A program made the translations under genes and the position numbers. A stretch of 64,000 nt of DNA from NCBI RefSeq assembly GCF_014779715.1, contig NZ_JACXYU010000011.1:1-64000 (forward strand), read 5' to 3'. Positions 7,763 to 15,501 of the stretch are shown here, in pieces; position 1 is the stretch's first letter, and every line of letters starts with the position of its first letter. The notes under the pieces are model-generated. The model did no database searches. It was not told the origin of the DNA and saw only the letters and a list, made by a program, of their open reading frames with translations. This DNA comes from Streptomyces chumphonensis (lineage in GTDB: Bacteria; Actinomycetota; Actinomycetes; Streptomycetales; Streptomycetaceae).

Positions 7763-8686
7763 TCAGATCAGGTGCGCGCGCCGGTAGAACGCCAGCGCGG
7801 GCTTGGTGAGGAGGCGGGCGGAGGCGAGGAACTCCATGAGGCCCGAGCAGCTGGAGCGCATCATCGCCTTGTGCTGCTGGTTCGCCTTCGCCTCGGCGAT
7901 GGCCCGCTCGGCGTCCAGCCCGGCGTTCTCGTACACCTTCTTGTTCACCATGCTCGTGACGATGAAGTAGGAGGCGACGGCGACGACGAAGGCGTTGATC
8001 TGGCGACGCGCCCACCCCGCCCCGCGCAGCCGTTTGCGCGTCTCGTCCCGGGCGAACTTCATGTGCCGGGACTCCTCGACGACGTGGATGTTGTTGATCG
8101 TCCGGACGAACGGCACCACCCGCTCGTCGCGCATCCAGTCGCGCTGCATGACGTCGAGGACCTCCTCGGCGACGAGGATCGCCGCGTACGCCGCCTCGCC
8201 GAACGCCAGCGTCTTGAAGGCGCGGCCCAGTTCGAGGACGAGCCGGTGCGGCCGGTAGGCGGGGGCGCCGAGCTTCTGCGCGCCCCGGGCGAACATGATC
8301 GAGTGCCGGCACTCCTCGGCGATCTCGGTCAGCGCCCACTGGAACTCCGCGCCGGTCGGGTCCTTGGCGTAGATGTCCCGCAGCACCATCTGCTGGAGGA
8401 TCATCTCGAACCAGATCCCGGTGCTGGCGACGGACGCCGCCTCCTGCCGCGTCAGCTCCTTGCGCTGCGCCTCGCTCAGCTCGTTCCAGTACGCGGTGCC
8501 GTAGAGCGTGCTCCATTCGGGGCTCGCGCCGTGGAAGTCCTTGTCCAGCGGTGTCTCCCAGTCGACCTCGGTGGCCGGGTCGTACGCGAGCTGGGCGGCC
8601 GAGTCGAGCAACCGGCGGGCGACGTCCTGCTCGTCGGGCCGGTCCGCGCTTGTGGACAGGTCGGGCCGAACGGTGCTGCTTGCCAT
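7763..8686 (-). CDS. AurF-like diiron oxygenase (first of two in window)
   Basis: 307-residue soluble protein of the AurF/p-aminobenzoate N-oxygenase family. Four-helix diiron ligands are visible: Glu in GIWFEMILQQ, the ExxRH set TEIAEECRHSIMF, Glu in VAEEVLDVMQ and the second set VVEESRHMKFA. The family inserts oxygen using a non-heme diiron centre; characterised members make nitro groups from amines, but most chromosomal copies are of unknown substrate. The start ATG at 8686 has a GAGGAG ribosome site 9 bp upstream. It forms a two-gene operon with the ferredoxin-fused reductase 30 bp downstream. A paralogue lies at 37501-38445. No biosynthetic gene cluster surrounds it, so I cannot assign a substrate. 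Confidence 0.88.
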   Translation of the reverse strand: MASSTVRPDLSTSADRPDEQDVARRLLDSAAQLAYDPATEVDWETPLDKDFHGASPEWSTLYGTAYWNELSEAQRKELTRQEAASVASTGIWFEMILQQMVLRDIYAKDPTGAEFQWALTEIAEECRHSIMFARGAQKLGAPAYRPHRLVLELGRAFKTLAFGEAAYAAILVAEEVLDVMQRDWMRDERVVPFVRTINNIHVVEESRHMKFARDETRKRLRGAGWARRQINAFVVAVASYFIVTSMVNKKVYENAGLDAERAIAEAKANQQHKAMMRSSCSGLMEFLASARLLTKPALAFYRRAHLI

Positions 8687-9018
8687 GGCGGAGCTCCTCG
8701 TTTCGCGTGCGGGGTCCCTGGTCGACGACGGCGGTGGGGCGGGCGGCCACCCCTTGTTAGACAGACCGTATAGCAAGCCTCGGAGGCTTTCCTACCCCTC
8801 GGTAAGAAGTTTGTGCCCCGCACGCACGCGCCCCCCGTCCCAGTCCGCGCGACGGGTGAGCCCCCGAGCCCGCGCCGAAGCGCCGTCCGGCCGCGCGCCA
8901 ACACCGGATGAACGTCCGCTGAAATGCGCCCGGGCCCGGCCCACCGGCCCTGCGGGCGGCGTACGTTGGTGCGCCCGGCCGCCGCACACCCGGCCGGGCC
9001 GTGCGAGGGGGGACGGTT
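8687..9018. promoter_or_regulatory. Divergent intergenic region with two inverted repeats upstream of the AurF operon
   Basis: 332 bp without a gene, between the leftward AurF-like operon and the rightward PstS-like gene. At 8758-8772 is TAGACAGACCGTATA, a TetR-style inverted repeat with one arm mismatch (TAGAC/GTATA). At 8775-8789 is a perfect 7-1-7 repeat AAGCCTCGGAGGCTT. This is the most A/T-rich part of the spacer, so the AurF promoter is probably here. The remainder (8800-9000) is GC-rich and shows nothing I can name. Confidence 0.45.
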
Positions 9019-10575
9019 GTGCAGGCGATTCCGTGGGACGTCGTGCTCACGCTGCTGGGCGTGCTGGTGCCCGTCGTGGCGGCGCTGTACGAGTTCGTGC
9101 TCGTCGGCCGCAAACGGCTCGGGTACCGCATCCAGATGGACACCCCGGCCTTCGACGGACGGTACGGGGAGCCGTCCGTGCTCGTGCGGCGGCCCTCGCT
9201 GGTGCTCGTCCGCATCGAGAACAACGGGTCGACGAACATCGACGAGTCGGACTACGCCGTCGCGGGCGACGACCCGGTCGGCCTGCGCGTCCGCTTCCCC
9301 GAACGACGCGTCGTGCGCGCCTACACCTCCGAGGTGAGCGACCCGGGGCTGGAGCACGCGACCCCGATCCCCGAGCTGAACGCCCTCCCGGCCGAGGGCG
9401 CCACCGACGAGCGCGGCAACGGACTGCTGAAGCTGCCGAAGGTCCCGCTCAACCGCGCGCAGTACTACAAGGTGCTGGTCCTCCTGGACGAGACGGAGCT
9501 GGGCGTCGAACGCCGCCCCTCGTCCGGCCAGCGGCCCGAGCCCGTCATCGAGGGCGCCATCAAGGGCGGCAGCGTCCAGCACACGAGGAGCCGCACGGGC
9601 GTCTCCCGGGGCTCGGTGGGGATCATCGCCTCGCTCGTCGCGATCATCCTGGCCCTCGGCTACGTCGCCGACACCACCGAGGGCCAGGGCCCGCCGATCG
9701 ACTGCGCCACCGGGCGGCTGACCCTCGTGGGCTCCACCGCCTTCGAGCCGACCCTGCGCGAGGCGACGCGCGCCTACACGCGGACCTGCCCCGGCGCCGC
9801 GTTCACCGTCGAGACCAGCGGCAGCAGCGAAGGACTGCGGCAACTGGACAGCGCGGGCGACGCGGCGGAGTCGGGCCACCCCGACGTCCTCGCCTTCACC
9901 GACGGCAGGAAGGCGGACGGCCAGCCCCAACTACTCCCCCGCCCGGTCGCGTTCACGCTGTTCACCCTCGTCGTCCACCGGGACGCCGAGGTCCAGGACC
10001 TCACCCGGGAGCAGCTGAGGAAGATCTACCGGGGCGAGATCCGCAACTGGAGCGAGATCGGCGGCGCCGACCTCCCGGTGCGCCTGGTCGGCCGGTACTC
10101 GAACTCCGGCACGCGGCGCGTCCTGGAGAACCGCGTCCTGGACGGCGCCCCCGAGCCCAACCTGACGTCCGACGACTGCCGCACCCGGCGCCCCCGCACC
10201 GAAGGCCCCGCCCTGCGCTGCGAACGCGGCTCCACCTCCGACGTCCTGGACACCGTCGTCGGCACCCCCGGCGCCCTCGGCTACAGCGCGCTCCCGGCGG
10301 CGGCCCGACGCACCGACGCACTGCACCTCGTGCGCATCGACGGCGAACGCCCCGACGTGGAGGCCGCCGACCGGGGCGCCTACCCGTACTGGGACACCGA
10401 GTACGCCTACACCTACGGCGAACCGCCCGCCCACTCGCTCGCGGCCGGCTTCCTGCGGTACCTCACCCACCAGGTCGGCCGGGACGTGATCCGCGCGGGC
10501 GGCCACCGGCCCTGCGCGGAGCTGCGCAACCCCCAGCTGTGCCGCCCCGAACCGACACCGCCGCCCGGCGGGTGA
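9019..10575 (+). CDS. Membrane-anchored PstS-like substrate-binding protein
   Basis: 518 residues. A transmembrane helix near the N-terminus (VVLTLLGVLVPVVAALYEFVLVG) is followed by ~170 residues with an Ig- or jelly-like composition. A second membrane helix lies at about residues 200-220 (GIIASLVAIILALGYVA), then a phosphate-binding-protein-like domain beginning LVGSTAFEPTLREATRAY. The lobe contains TSGSSEGLRQL and LRKIYRGEIRNWSEI, typical of PstS. Two Cys pairs in the outer domain suggest secretion. The GTG at 9019 is preferred because of GGGGGG at 9006-9011; an upstream in-frame GTG at 9001 would overlap it. No permease or ATPase genes flank it, so a sensing or scavenging role is more likely than transport. 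A C-terminal Pro-rich tail ends the protein. Confidence 0.8.
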   Translation: MQAIPWDVVLTLLGVLVPVVAALYEFVLVGRKRLGYRIQMDTPAFDGRYGEPSVLVRRPSLVLVRIENNGSTNIDESDYAVAGDDPVGLRVRFPERRVVRAYTSEVSDPGLEHATPIPELNALPAEGATDERGNGLLKLPKVPLNRAQYYKVLVLLDETELGVERRPSSGQRPEPVIEGAIKGGSVQHTRSRTGVSRGSVGIIASLVAIILALGYVADTTEGQGPPIDCATGRLTLVGSTAFEPTLREATRAYTRTCPGAAFTVETSGSSEGLRQLDSAGDAAESGHPDVLAFTDGRKADGQPQLLPRPVAFTLFTLVVHRDAEVQDLTREQLRKIYRGEIRNWSEIGGADLPVRLVGRYSNSGTRRVLENRVLDGAPEPNLTSDDCRTRRPRTEGPALRCERGSTSDVLDTVVGTPGALGYSALPAAARRTDALHLVRIDGERPDVEAADRGAYPYWDTEYAYTYGEPPAHSLAAGFLRYLTHQVGRDVIRAGGHRPCAELRNPQLCRPEPTPPPGG

Positions 10576-10611
10576 GGCGCGTGGGCGGCGAGGGCCGTCC
10601 GGTGACACGGG

Positions 10612-10654
10612 ACCGGAGCCGTGCGGACGGGGGGGTGCGCCGCACGGCTCCGGT
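10612..10654. terminator. Bidirectional hairpin terminator
   Basis: Perfect 15-bp stem ACCGGAGCCGTGCGG at 10612-10626 with its complement at 10640-10654 and a 13-nt G-rich loop, placed between the convergent PstS-like and GH31 genes. No T tract, as is usual in Streptomyces. Confidence 0.8.
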
Positions 10655-10671
10655 GGTTCGGGGGACGGGGG

Positions 10672-13600
10672 TCAGTTGGCGATGGTCGTCCACCGCGCGG
10701 CCGGGGCGCCGTCGTCGGTGGCCTGGACGACGAGGCCGTCCTCCCGGGCGGCCAGGGACAGACCGCTGTGCTTGGCCTTCACGGTGAGGGTTCCGTCGTC
10801 GTCGGTGATCTCCCACCGCTGGTTGGCGGTTCCGGTGCAGGTGTACTGGACGACCGCGGCACCGTCGTCCGCCGAGCTGCCCGCGACGTCGGCGCACAGA
10901 CCGCTGCCCGCGTTCTTGAGCCGGTAGGTGCCGTCGTCGTCACGGGTGACGTTCCACTTCTGCGCGGGTGAGGCGGACTCCCCGGCGAGCCGGAGCTGCC
11001 CGGCGTTCTCGTCGCCCGGGGCCGCGAGCCGGCCCCCGCCCGAGCCGCTGACCAACGCGTACTGGCCGTCCTCCACCGGAGGAGGGACGACCTCCTCGGT
11101 GCCCGTCGTCAGCGCGAAGACGTGCACGGCGCTGTTCTTCGGCAGGGTGACGGCCGCGACCCGCTTGTCCGGGTCCACGCGCAGGGTCGTGGTGTAGAGG
11201 CGGTAGTCGATGTCCGGATAGGCCGGGCCGGAGCGGGTGTTCTTGCCCTTCGTGCTGAGAGCGGTCTTCGCGCCGTACGTGTCGGTGGGCAGGCAGCACC
11301 AGTTGGGGAAGCCCAGCGTCTCCTCGGCGGTGGAGCCGTCGGTGTAGTGGACGGTGGCCGTGCCCCCGGCGGAGCCGCTGGTGCCGGTGCCGAGGAAGGC
11401 CAGGGCGTTGCCCCCCGCGTCGCCGGGGACCTTGACCGTCTGCCCGGTGGCGGCGACGTTGTCCCGCGTGCCCGGCTCGGCGTCCGGCCAGGTGAACGAG
11501 AAGCCGTTCGCCTCGACCGTGGCGCCGGGCGTCGCGCCCTGCTCCGCCAGCCTCTCGGCGATGAAGCTGGAGCCGCCGCCGTCCAGGTCGCCCGGCTCCG
11601 GGTCGTCCGACGCCGTCACGCCGACGTTGTTCGCCGCCGAGGCGAGCGAGGCGTGCGCCAGGGTCGTGCCCGTCCCCGCCCGGACGTCGTAGGTCGTGCC
11701 CCGGGTCCGGTAGCGCGCGGCGGCGGTCAGCTCGTGGCGTCCCGGCTCGGCCGAGGCCGGGGGCGTCACCGTGTAGCCGACGGTGAACGTCTGCCCGTCG
11801 CGCAGGGCCTTGCGCGTCGTCGCGCCCCGCGCCGTGACGTCCCAGCCCTCGGGGGCGGTGACGGTGGTGCGGGTGACGTCGACGGGCTTGCCGGTGTCGT
11901 TGGTGAACGACGCCGTGACCTCCTGCGCGGCCTCGGGCGAGCCGATCACCGGCGTCGTCAGGTCGAAGGCCACGCTGCGGTCCTGCGGGTGCGTGCCGCC
12001 GACCGACCCGGCGCCGTCGATGCGCACGGTCGCCGTGCCGTCGGTCGGCACCGTGGCCGTCCGGATGTGGACGACGCCGCTCGGGGCGTCGTAGTACCAG
12101 CCGGAGTCGGCGGCGTTCAGCGCAGCACGGCTGCGGTACTCCGCGAGGTTGCGCTTGCCGGCCCGGACGCGTGCCGGCTCGGTGTTCGTGTGCACGCTCA
12201 GGCCGTAGCGCCGTTCGGCCGGCTTGCCCTCGTAGGCGCCCTCCAGCGCGCCGACGGAGACCGTCACCGGGCCGCGCTCGCGGGCCTCGGGCGCGGTGAC
12301 CTCGAACCGTTGCGCGGCCGACTCACCGGCCGCGTGGGCGCGGGTGCGGCCGTCGTCCTCGTACAGGGTGAAGGAGGAGGTGCCCTGCGGGTAGACGTCC
12401 AGGTCGAGCTGCCCGGCGGCCTTGCCCTCCTGCCAGTCGAGGGTGCCCTCGGGGAACATCGGCACGATCGCGCCCGCCCGGACGAACAGCGGCAGCGTGT
12501 CCAGCGGCGCCCGGTAGCCGTCCAGCGTCCGCCCGCCCTCGTGGACGCGGCCGGTCCAGTAGTCGACCCAGCGGCCCTCGGGGAGGTAGATGCCGTCGCG
12601 GACGTCGCTGTCCTCGTAGACGGGCGCCACCAGGAAGTCGTCCCCGGCCAGGAACTCGTATTTCGCCTCGTCGCCCCAGGTGTTCGGGTCGTCCGGGTAG
12701 TTCAGGTACAGCGGGCGGGTCGGCCCGACGCCGTCCTTCGAGGCGTTCGCGCTGTGCGTGTAGAAGTAGGGCAGCAGCCGCTCGTGGAGCAGCATGTACT
12801 TCCGGTTGATGTCGGTGTACGGCTGGCCGTAGCGCCAGGGCTGCTTGTCGGACGCCGCCCAGCCGCTCATCAGGTACGTCATCGGCAGGAACATCTTCCA
12901 CTGCATGTCGCGGACGTACGTCTCGGGGCTGCCGCCGAAGATGCCGTCCACGTCACCGGTGGTCATGTGCTGGCCGGACATGGTGGAACCGGCGTAGGTG
13001 GGGATCTGCCAGCGGATGTAGTCCCAGGTGCCGGACTGGTCGCCGCTCCACATCGCGCCGCAGCGCTGCGTACCGGCCCAGCCCTCCACCGTCAGGACGG
13101 TGGCCCGGTCCTCGCTGTGCTCCTCGATGCCGCTCTGCGACTCCTCGCAGGCGTCCAGCGCGAACCGGTACCCGGGGCCGACCCAGGCGACGTCGGTCTT
13201 GCGGACGCGGACGCCGGCGGAGACCTCCGACTCCTGCTCGGTGAGGTCCGACTCCGTCCACAGGCCGAGCTCCGCGCCGCGCTCGTGGAGCATGTCCGCC
13301 GTCTCGGGCAGCTGTTCGTAGCCGCAGCCGTAGCCGTCGTTGACCAGCATCCAGCCCAGCGGCAGCCCGTGCTCGGTGTAGCCGTCCGCGATCTCCTTCG
13401 CGTCCCGCAGCGTCTCGCGCTCGCCGCGGTTGGCGTTGTGCAGGTAGCAGTCGGCGTCACCGATCTCCAGGGCATACATCGGCATCATGGCCGGACGGCC
13501 GGTCAGCTCGGTGTACCCGTCGATGACCTCCTTGGCGTCGCCGACGAAGTAGTAGGCGTCGAAGCGCTGTTCGTCGTGGGTGGTGCGCACCGGGGAGCGG

Positions 13601-14292
13601 AAGTCGTAGGCGCCCGGCGCGAAGGTGTTGCGCAGGACGCCGTAGCCCTGACTGGAGAGGTAGAACGGCACGGCGTTGGGGTTGCCGCCGTCGTTCCAGT
13701 CGTAGTCGCGGGTGATGTCGATCGTCTCGTCGCGGTGGCTGAAGCGGCCGTTCTGCATGCCGCCGCCGAAGAACTGCTCGCGCTCGCCCTGGGCGAGCGT
13801 CTGCACGGTGCCCTCGTCCGACCACGCCAGCGGCGCCGTCTCGCGCCACAGCTCGCGCCCGTCCTCGTCGGCGAGGGCGAGCGTGGCGGGCGACTTGGTG
13901 ATCGTCAGCGTGGCCTCGTCGGAGCGGATGACGTAGGCGTCGTCGGTCTCGGTGTGCGTGGACCCGGCGCCGTCGTGGTCGCGCCCCACGACGATGTCGG
14001 CGTCGGGGGCGTCCGGGTCGTCGGGGTCGTCGTTCGCGGGGTCGGAGAAGGTGCCGTCGGGGGCGAGGTGGACGCGGACCAGGTCGTCGTCGTGGAACGT
14101 CACCCGCAGCTTCGCCTCGCCCGAGGACACCGTGTAGGTGTCGCCTTCGGCGGAGAAGCCGGTGACGTCCCCCAGGGAGTGGGCGGACGGGGCGGCGGGC
14201 GCCGCGGCGTGCAGCGGCGCCGCAGCGCCGGTGGCGATCAGGGTGGTGGCCAGGACGGAGACGAGCAGGGGTGCTCTGACCGCATGGTTCAT
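10672..14292 (-). CDS. Secreted GH31 alpha-glycosidase with DUF5110, NEW3 and ricin-type lectin domains
   Basis: 1206-residue exported enzyme. The signal peptide starts at MNHAVRAPLL and ends in AAAPLHAAAPA. An N-terminal galactose-mutarotase-like GH31 domain is followed by the TIM barrel. The likely nucleophile is Asp in YRFALDACEES and the likely acid/base is Asp in WSGDQSGTWDYIRW. The product-side motif TTGDVDGIFGG also stands out. DUF5110 follows (LDVYPQGTSSFTLYEDDGRT), then a NEW3/NPCBM-like beta-sandwich (around EVTASFTNDTGKPVDVT). A C-terminal beta-trefoil has QKWNVTRDDDGTYRLKN and NQRWEI repeats. The ATG at 14292 has GGAG 6 bp upstream; a longer reading to 14343 lacks such a site. Catalytic-site wording differs from ordinary alpha-glucosidases (no WxDMNE), so an alpha-galactosidase or transglycosidase activity is possible. 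Confidence 0.9.
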   Translation of the reverse strand: MNHAVRAPLLVSVLATTLIATGAAAPLHAAAPAAPSAHSLGDVTGFSAEGDTYTVSSGEAKLRVTFHDDDLVRVHLAPDGTFSDPANDDPDDPDAPDADIVVGRDHDGAGSTHTETDDAYVIRSDEATLTITKSPATLALADEDGRELWRETAPLAWSDEGTVQTLAQGEREQFFGGGMQNGRFSHRDETIDITRDYDWNDGGNPNAVPFYLSSQGYGVLRNTFAPGAYDFRSPVRTTHDEQRFDAYYFVGDAKEVIDGYTELTGRPAMMPMYALEIGDADCYLHNANRGERETLRDAKEIADGYTEHGLPLGWMLVNDGYGCGYEQLPETADMLHERGAELGLWTESDLTEQESEVSAGVRVRKTDVAWVGPGYRFALDACEESQSGIEEHSEDRATVLTVEGWAGTQRCGAMWSGDQSGTWDYIRWQIPTYAGSTMSGQHMTTGDVDGIFGGSPETYVRDMQWKMFLPMTYLMSGWAASDKQPWRYGQPYTDINRKYMLLHERLLPYFYTHSANASKDGVGPTRPLYLNYPDDPNTWGDEAKYEFLAGDDFLVAPVYEDSDVRDGIYLPEGRWVDYWTGRVHEGGRTLDGYRAPLDTLPLFVRAGAIVPMFPEGTLDWQEGKAAGQLDLDVYPQGTSSFTLYEDDGRTRAHAAGESAAQRFEVTAPEARERGPVTVSVGALEGAYEGKPAERRYGLSVHTNTEPARVRAGKRNLAEYRSRAALNAADSGWYYDAPSGVVHIRTATVPTDGTATVRIDGAGSVGGTHPQDRSVAFDLTTPVIGSPEAAQEVTASFTNDTGKPVDVTRTTVTAPEGWDVTARGATTRKALRDGQTFTVGYTVTPPASAEPGRHELTAAARYRTRGTTYDVRAGTGTTLAHASLASAANNVGVTASDDPEPGDLDGGGSSFIAERLAEQGATPGATVEANGFSFTWPDAEPGTRDNVAATGQTVKVPGDAGGNALAFLGTGTSGSAGGTATVHYTDGSTAEETLGFPNWCCLPTDTYGAKTALSTKGKNTRSGPAYPDIDYRLYTTTLRVDPDKRVAAVTLPKNSAVHVFALTTGTEEVVPPPVEDGQYALVSGSGGGRLAAPGDENAGQLRLAGESASPAQKWNVTRDDDGTYRLKNAGSGLCADVAGSSADDGAAVVQYTCTGTANQRWEITDDDGTLTVKAKHSGLSLAAREDGLVVQATDDGAPAARWTTIAN

Positions 14293-14452
14293 GAGCAGGC
14301 TCCGATACAGGGAAGGTGCCCTCGATGAAACGGCTCGGAACACGCATTCGTCAACACCAAGGATGCAAGTTCTTGCTCATTTCAGCGCCACACGAGTCAT
14401 GAACACGCGCCACGCGCACCGTGCATGCACGCCGCGCGACGTCCCGCCGACC

Positions 14453-14751
14453 TCAGCGCAGCTTCTTCCCCGACAGCACGCACACCGTCTCGTGACGCCG
14501 CGGCGAGCCGTCCGGACCCCGGACGTCCCAGGCGTCCGGCCGCCGGTCGAACGCCACGTACCCCAGCCGCCGAGGGCCACCGGCGGTCCGTCCGCGACGC
14601 AGACCGCCAGGTAGTCGACCTCACCGAGCCGGGCCCGCTCCAACTGCCGTGCCACGTTGGCCAGATGCAGCTCCGAGCCCGCCCGGCCGCACTCCCGGAG
14701 ATCCGCCGGACGAAGATCGCGCACCGTGAGCCGGTCCGCCGTCCCGCTCAT
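14453..14751 (-). pseudogene. GNAT acetyltransferase remnant with central deletion and frameshift
   Basis: The ATG at 14751 starts a typical GNAT N-terminus (LTVRDLRPADLRECGRAGSELHLANVARQLERARLGEVDYLAV, split here as LTVRDLRPADLREC then ELHLANVARQLERAR). It stays in frame up to PPVALGG near 14560. In another frame the same strand then reads RRLGYVAFDRRPDAWDVRG and ends with HETVCVLSGKKLR, which is the usual C-terminus of this GNAT subfamily, stopping at 14453. The central acetyl-CoA-binding part (the Q/RxxGxG/A region) is missing and the frame is broken at the junction. The remnant is 299 bp, whereas an intact gene would be about 500 bp. It sits between the GH31 and Nudix genes. I consider it dead; a short chimeric peptide could still be translated. 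Confidence 0.72.
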
Positions 14752-14845
14752 GCTCGTCGCCTCCCGGCCGCCCAACCTCCGCCCCCGCCCAGCCCGTGCA
14801 ACCGGATTCCCCGCACCACCGGGCGGCGGCCCCACCGGGGCGGGG

Positions 14846-15376
14846 CTACGCCGTGAGGGGGGCGGCCTCGTCGCAGAGGTAGGCGCGCATCGCCGCCGTG
14901 TGCGTGGGGAAGGCGAGGTCCACGGGCTCCGTGAGCACCAGCCACTCGGTGGCCTCGGCCGTCGGCCGGGACACGGGCAAGGTCTCCTCGGCCCGCTCGG
15001 GCAGGAGGGCGAAGAGGTTGAGGGTGGCGACGGCGCTCCGCGCGCCGAACAGGCGGACCTGCGCGGCGTCGGCCGTCAGCCCCGTCTCCTCCCACAGCTC
15101 CCGGACGGCGGCCTGCTCCCAGCTCTCGCCGAGCTCCATGTAGCCGCCCGGCAGCGCCAGCTGACCGCGACAGGGCTCGATGTCCCGCCGCACGACGACC
15201 AGCCCGCGCCCGCCCGAGGACAGCGCGACGGGCTGGAGGGCGACGGCGACCGGGAGCGGGTTGGCCCAGCGTGTCTCGCCGCACCCCGGGCAGTCCCTCG
15301 GCCACCCGGCGTCGGCCGCGTAACCGGTCCCGCAGTAGGGGCAGTGGGTGAACCTGCGACCGGGGGTGTACGCCAT
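14846..15376 (-). CDS. Nudix hydrolase with N-terminal zinc ribbon
   Basis: 176 residues. The N-terminal zinc ribbon has two CPxCG knuckles (THCPYCGTGYA and DCPGCGETRW), as in NudC-like and other Nudix proteins. The Nudix box GGYMELGESWEQAAVRELWEETGL fits GX5EX7REUXEEXGU completely, so hydrolysis of a nucleoside diphosphate derivative with Mg2+ is expected. The ATG at 15376 has GAGAGGAA about 10 bp upstream; longer readings in this frame are shadows of the tRNA synthetase gene. It lies 125 bp downstream of leuS on the same strand, separated by a GC-rich hairpin, so co-transcription is uncertain. The specific substrate cannot be read from the sequence. Confidence 0.9.
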   Translation of the reverse strand: MAYTPGRRFTHCPYCGTGYAADAGWPRDCPGCGETRWANPLPVAVALQPVALSSGGRGLVVVRRDIEPCRGQLALPGGYMELGESWEQAAVRELWEETGLTADAAQVRLFGARSAVATLNLFALLPERAEETLPVSRPTAEATEWLVLTEPVDLAFPTHTAAMRAYLCDEAAPLTA

Positions 15377-15459
15377 GGCGAACGGTTCCTCTCTGCGACG
15401 GCGCCCCACGGGCGCCCCGACGGCGGCGGCCCGTACCGCGACGCTCCCGCACGGGCACC

Positions 15460-15489
15460 CCCGCCCGCCGGCGCCGGCCGACGGGCGGG
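15460..15489 (-). terminator. GC-rich hairpin after the LeuRS gene
   Basis: Arms CCCGCCCG (15460-15467) and CGGGCGGG (15482-15489) enclose a self-complementary CCGGCGCCGG core. It starts 12 bp after the leuS stop and is probably a terminator or attenuator between leuS and the Nudix gene. Confidence 0.5.
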
Positions 15490-15501
15490 CGGAGCGCGGT
15501 G

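Noticed and set aside
11122..14328. Plus-strand frame of over 1000 codons opposite the GH31 gene
   Set aside because: No recognisable motif and no ribosome site; it mirrors the real gene's codon pattern in very GC-rich DNA.
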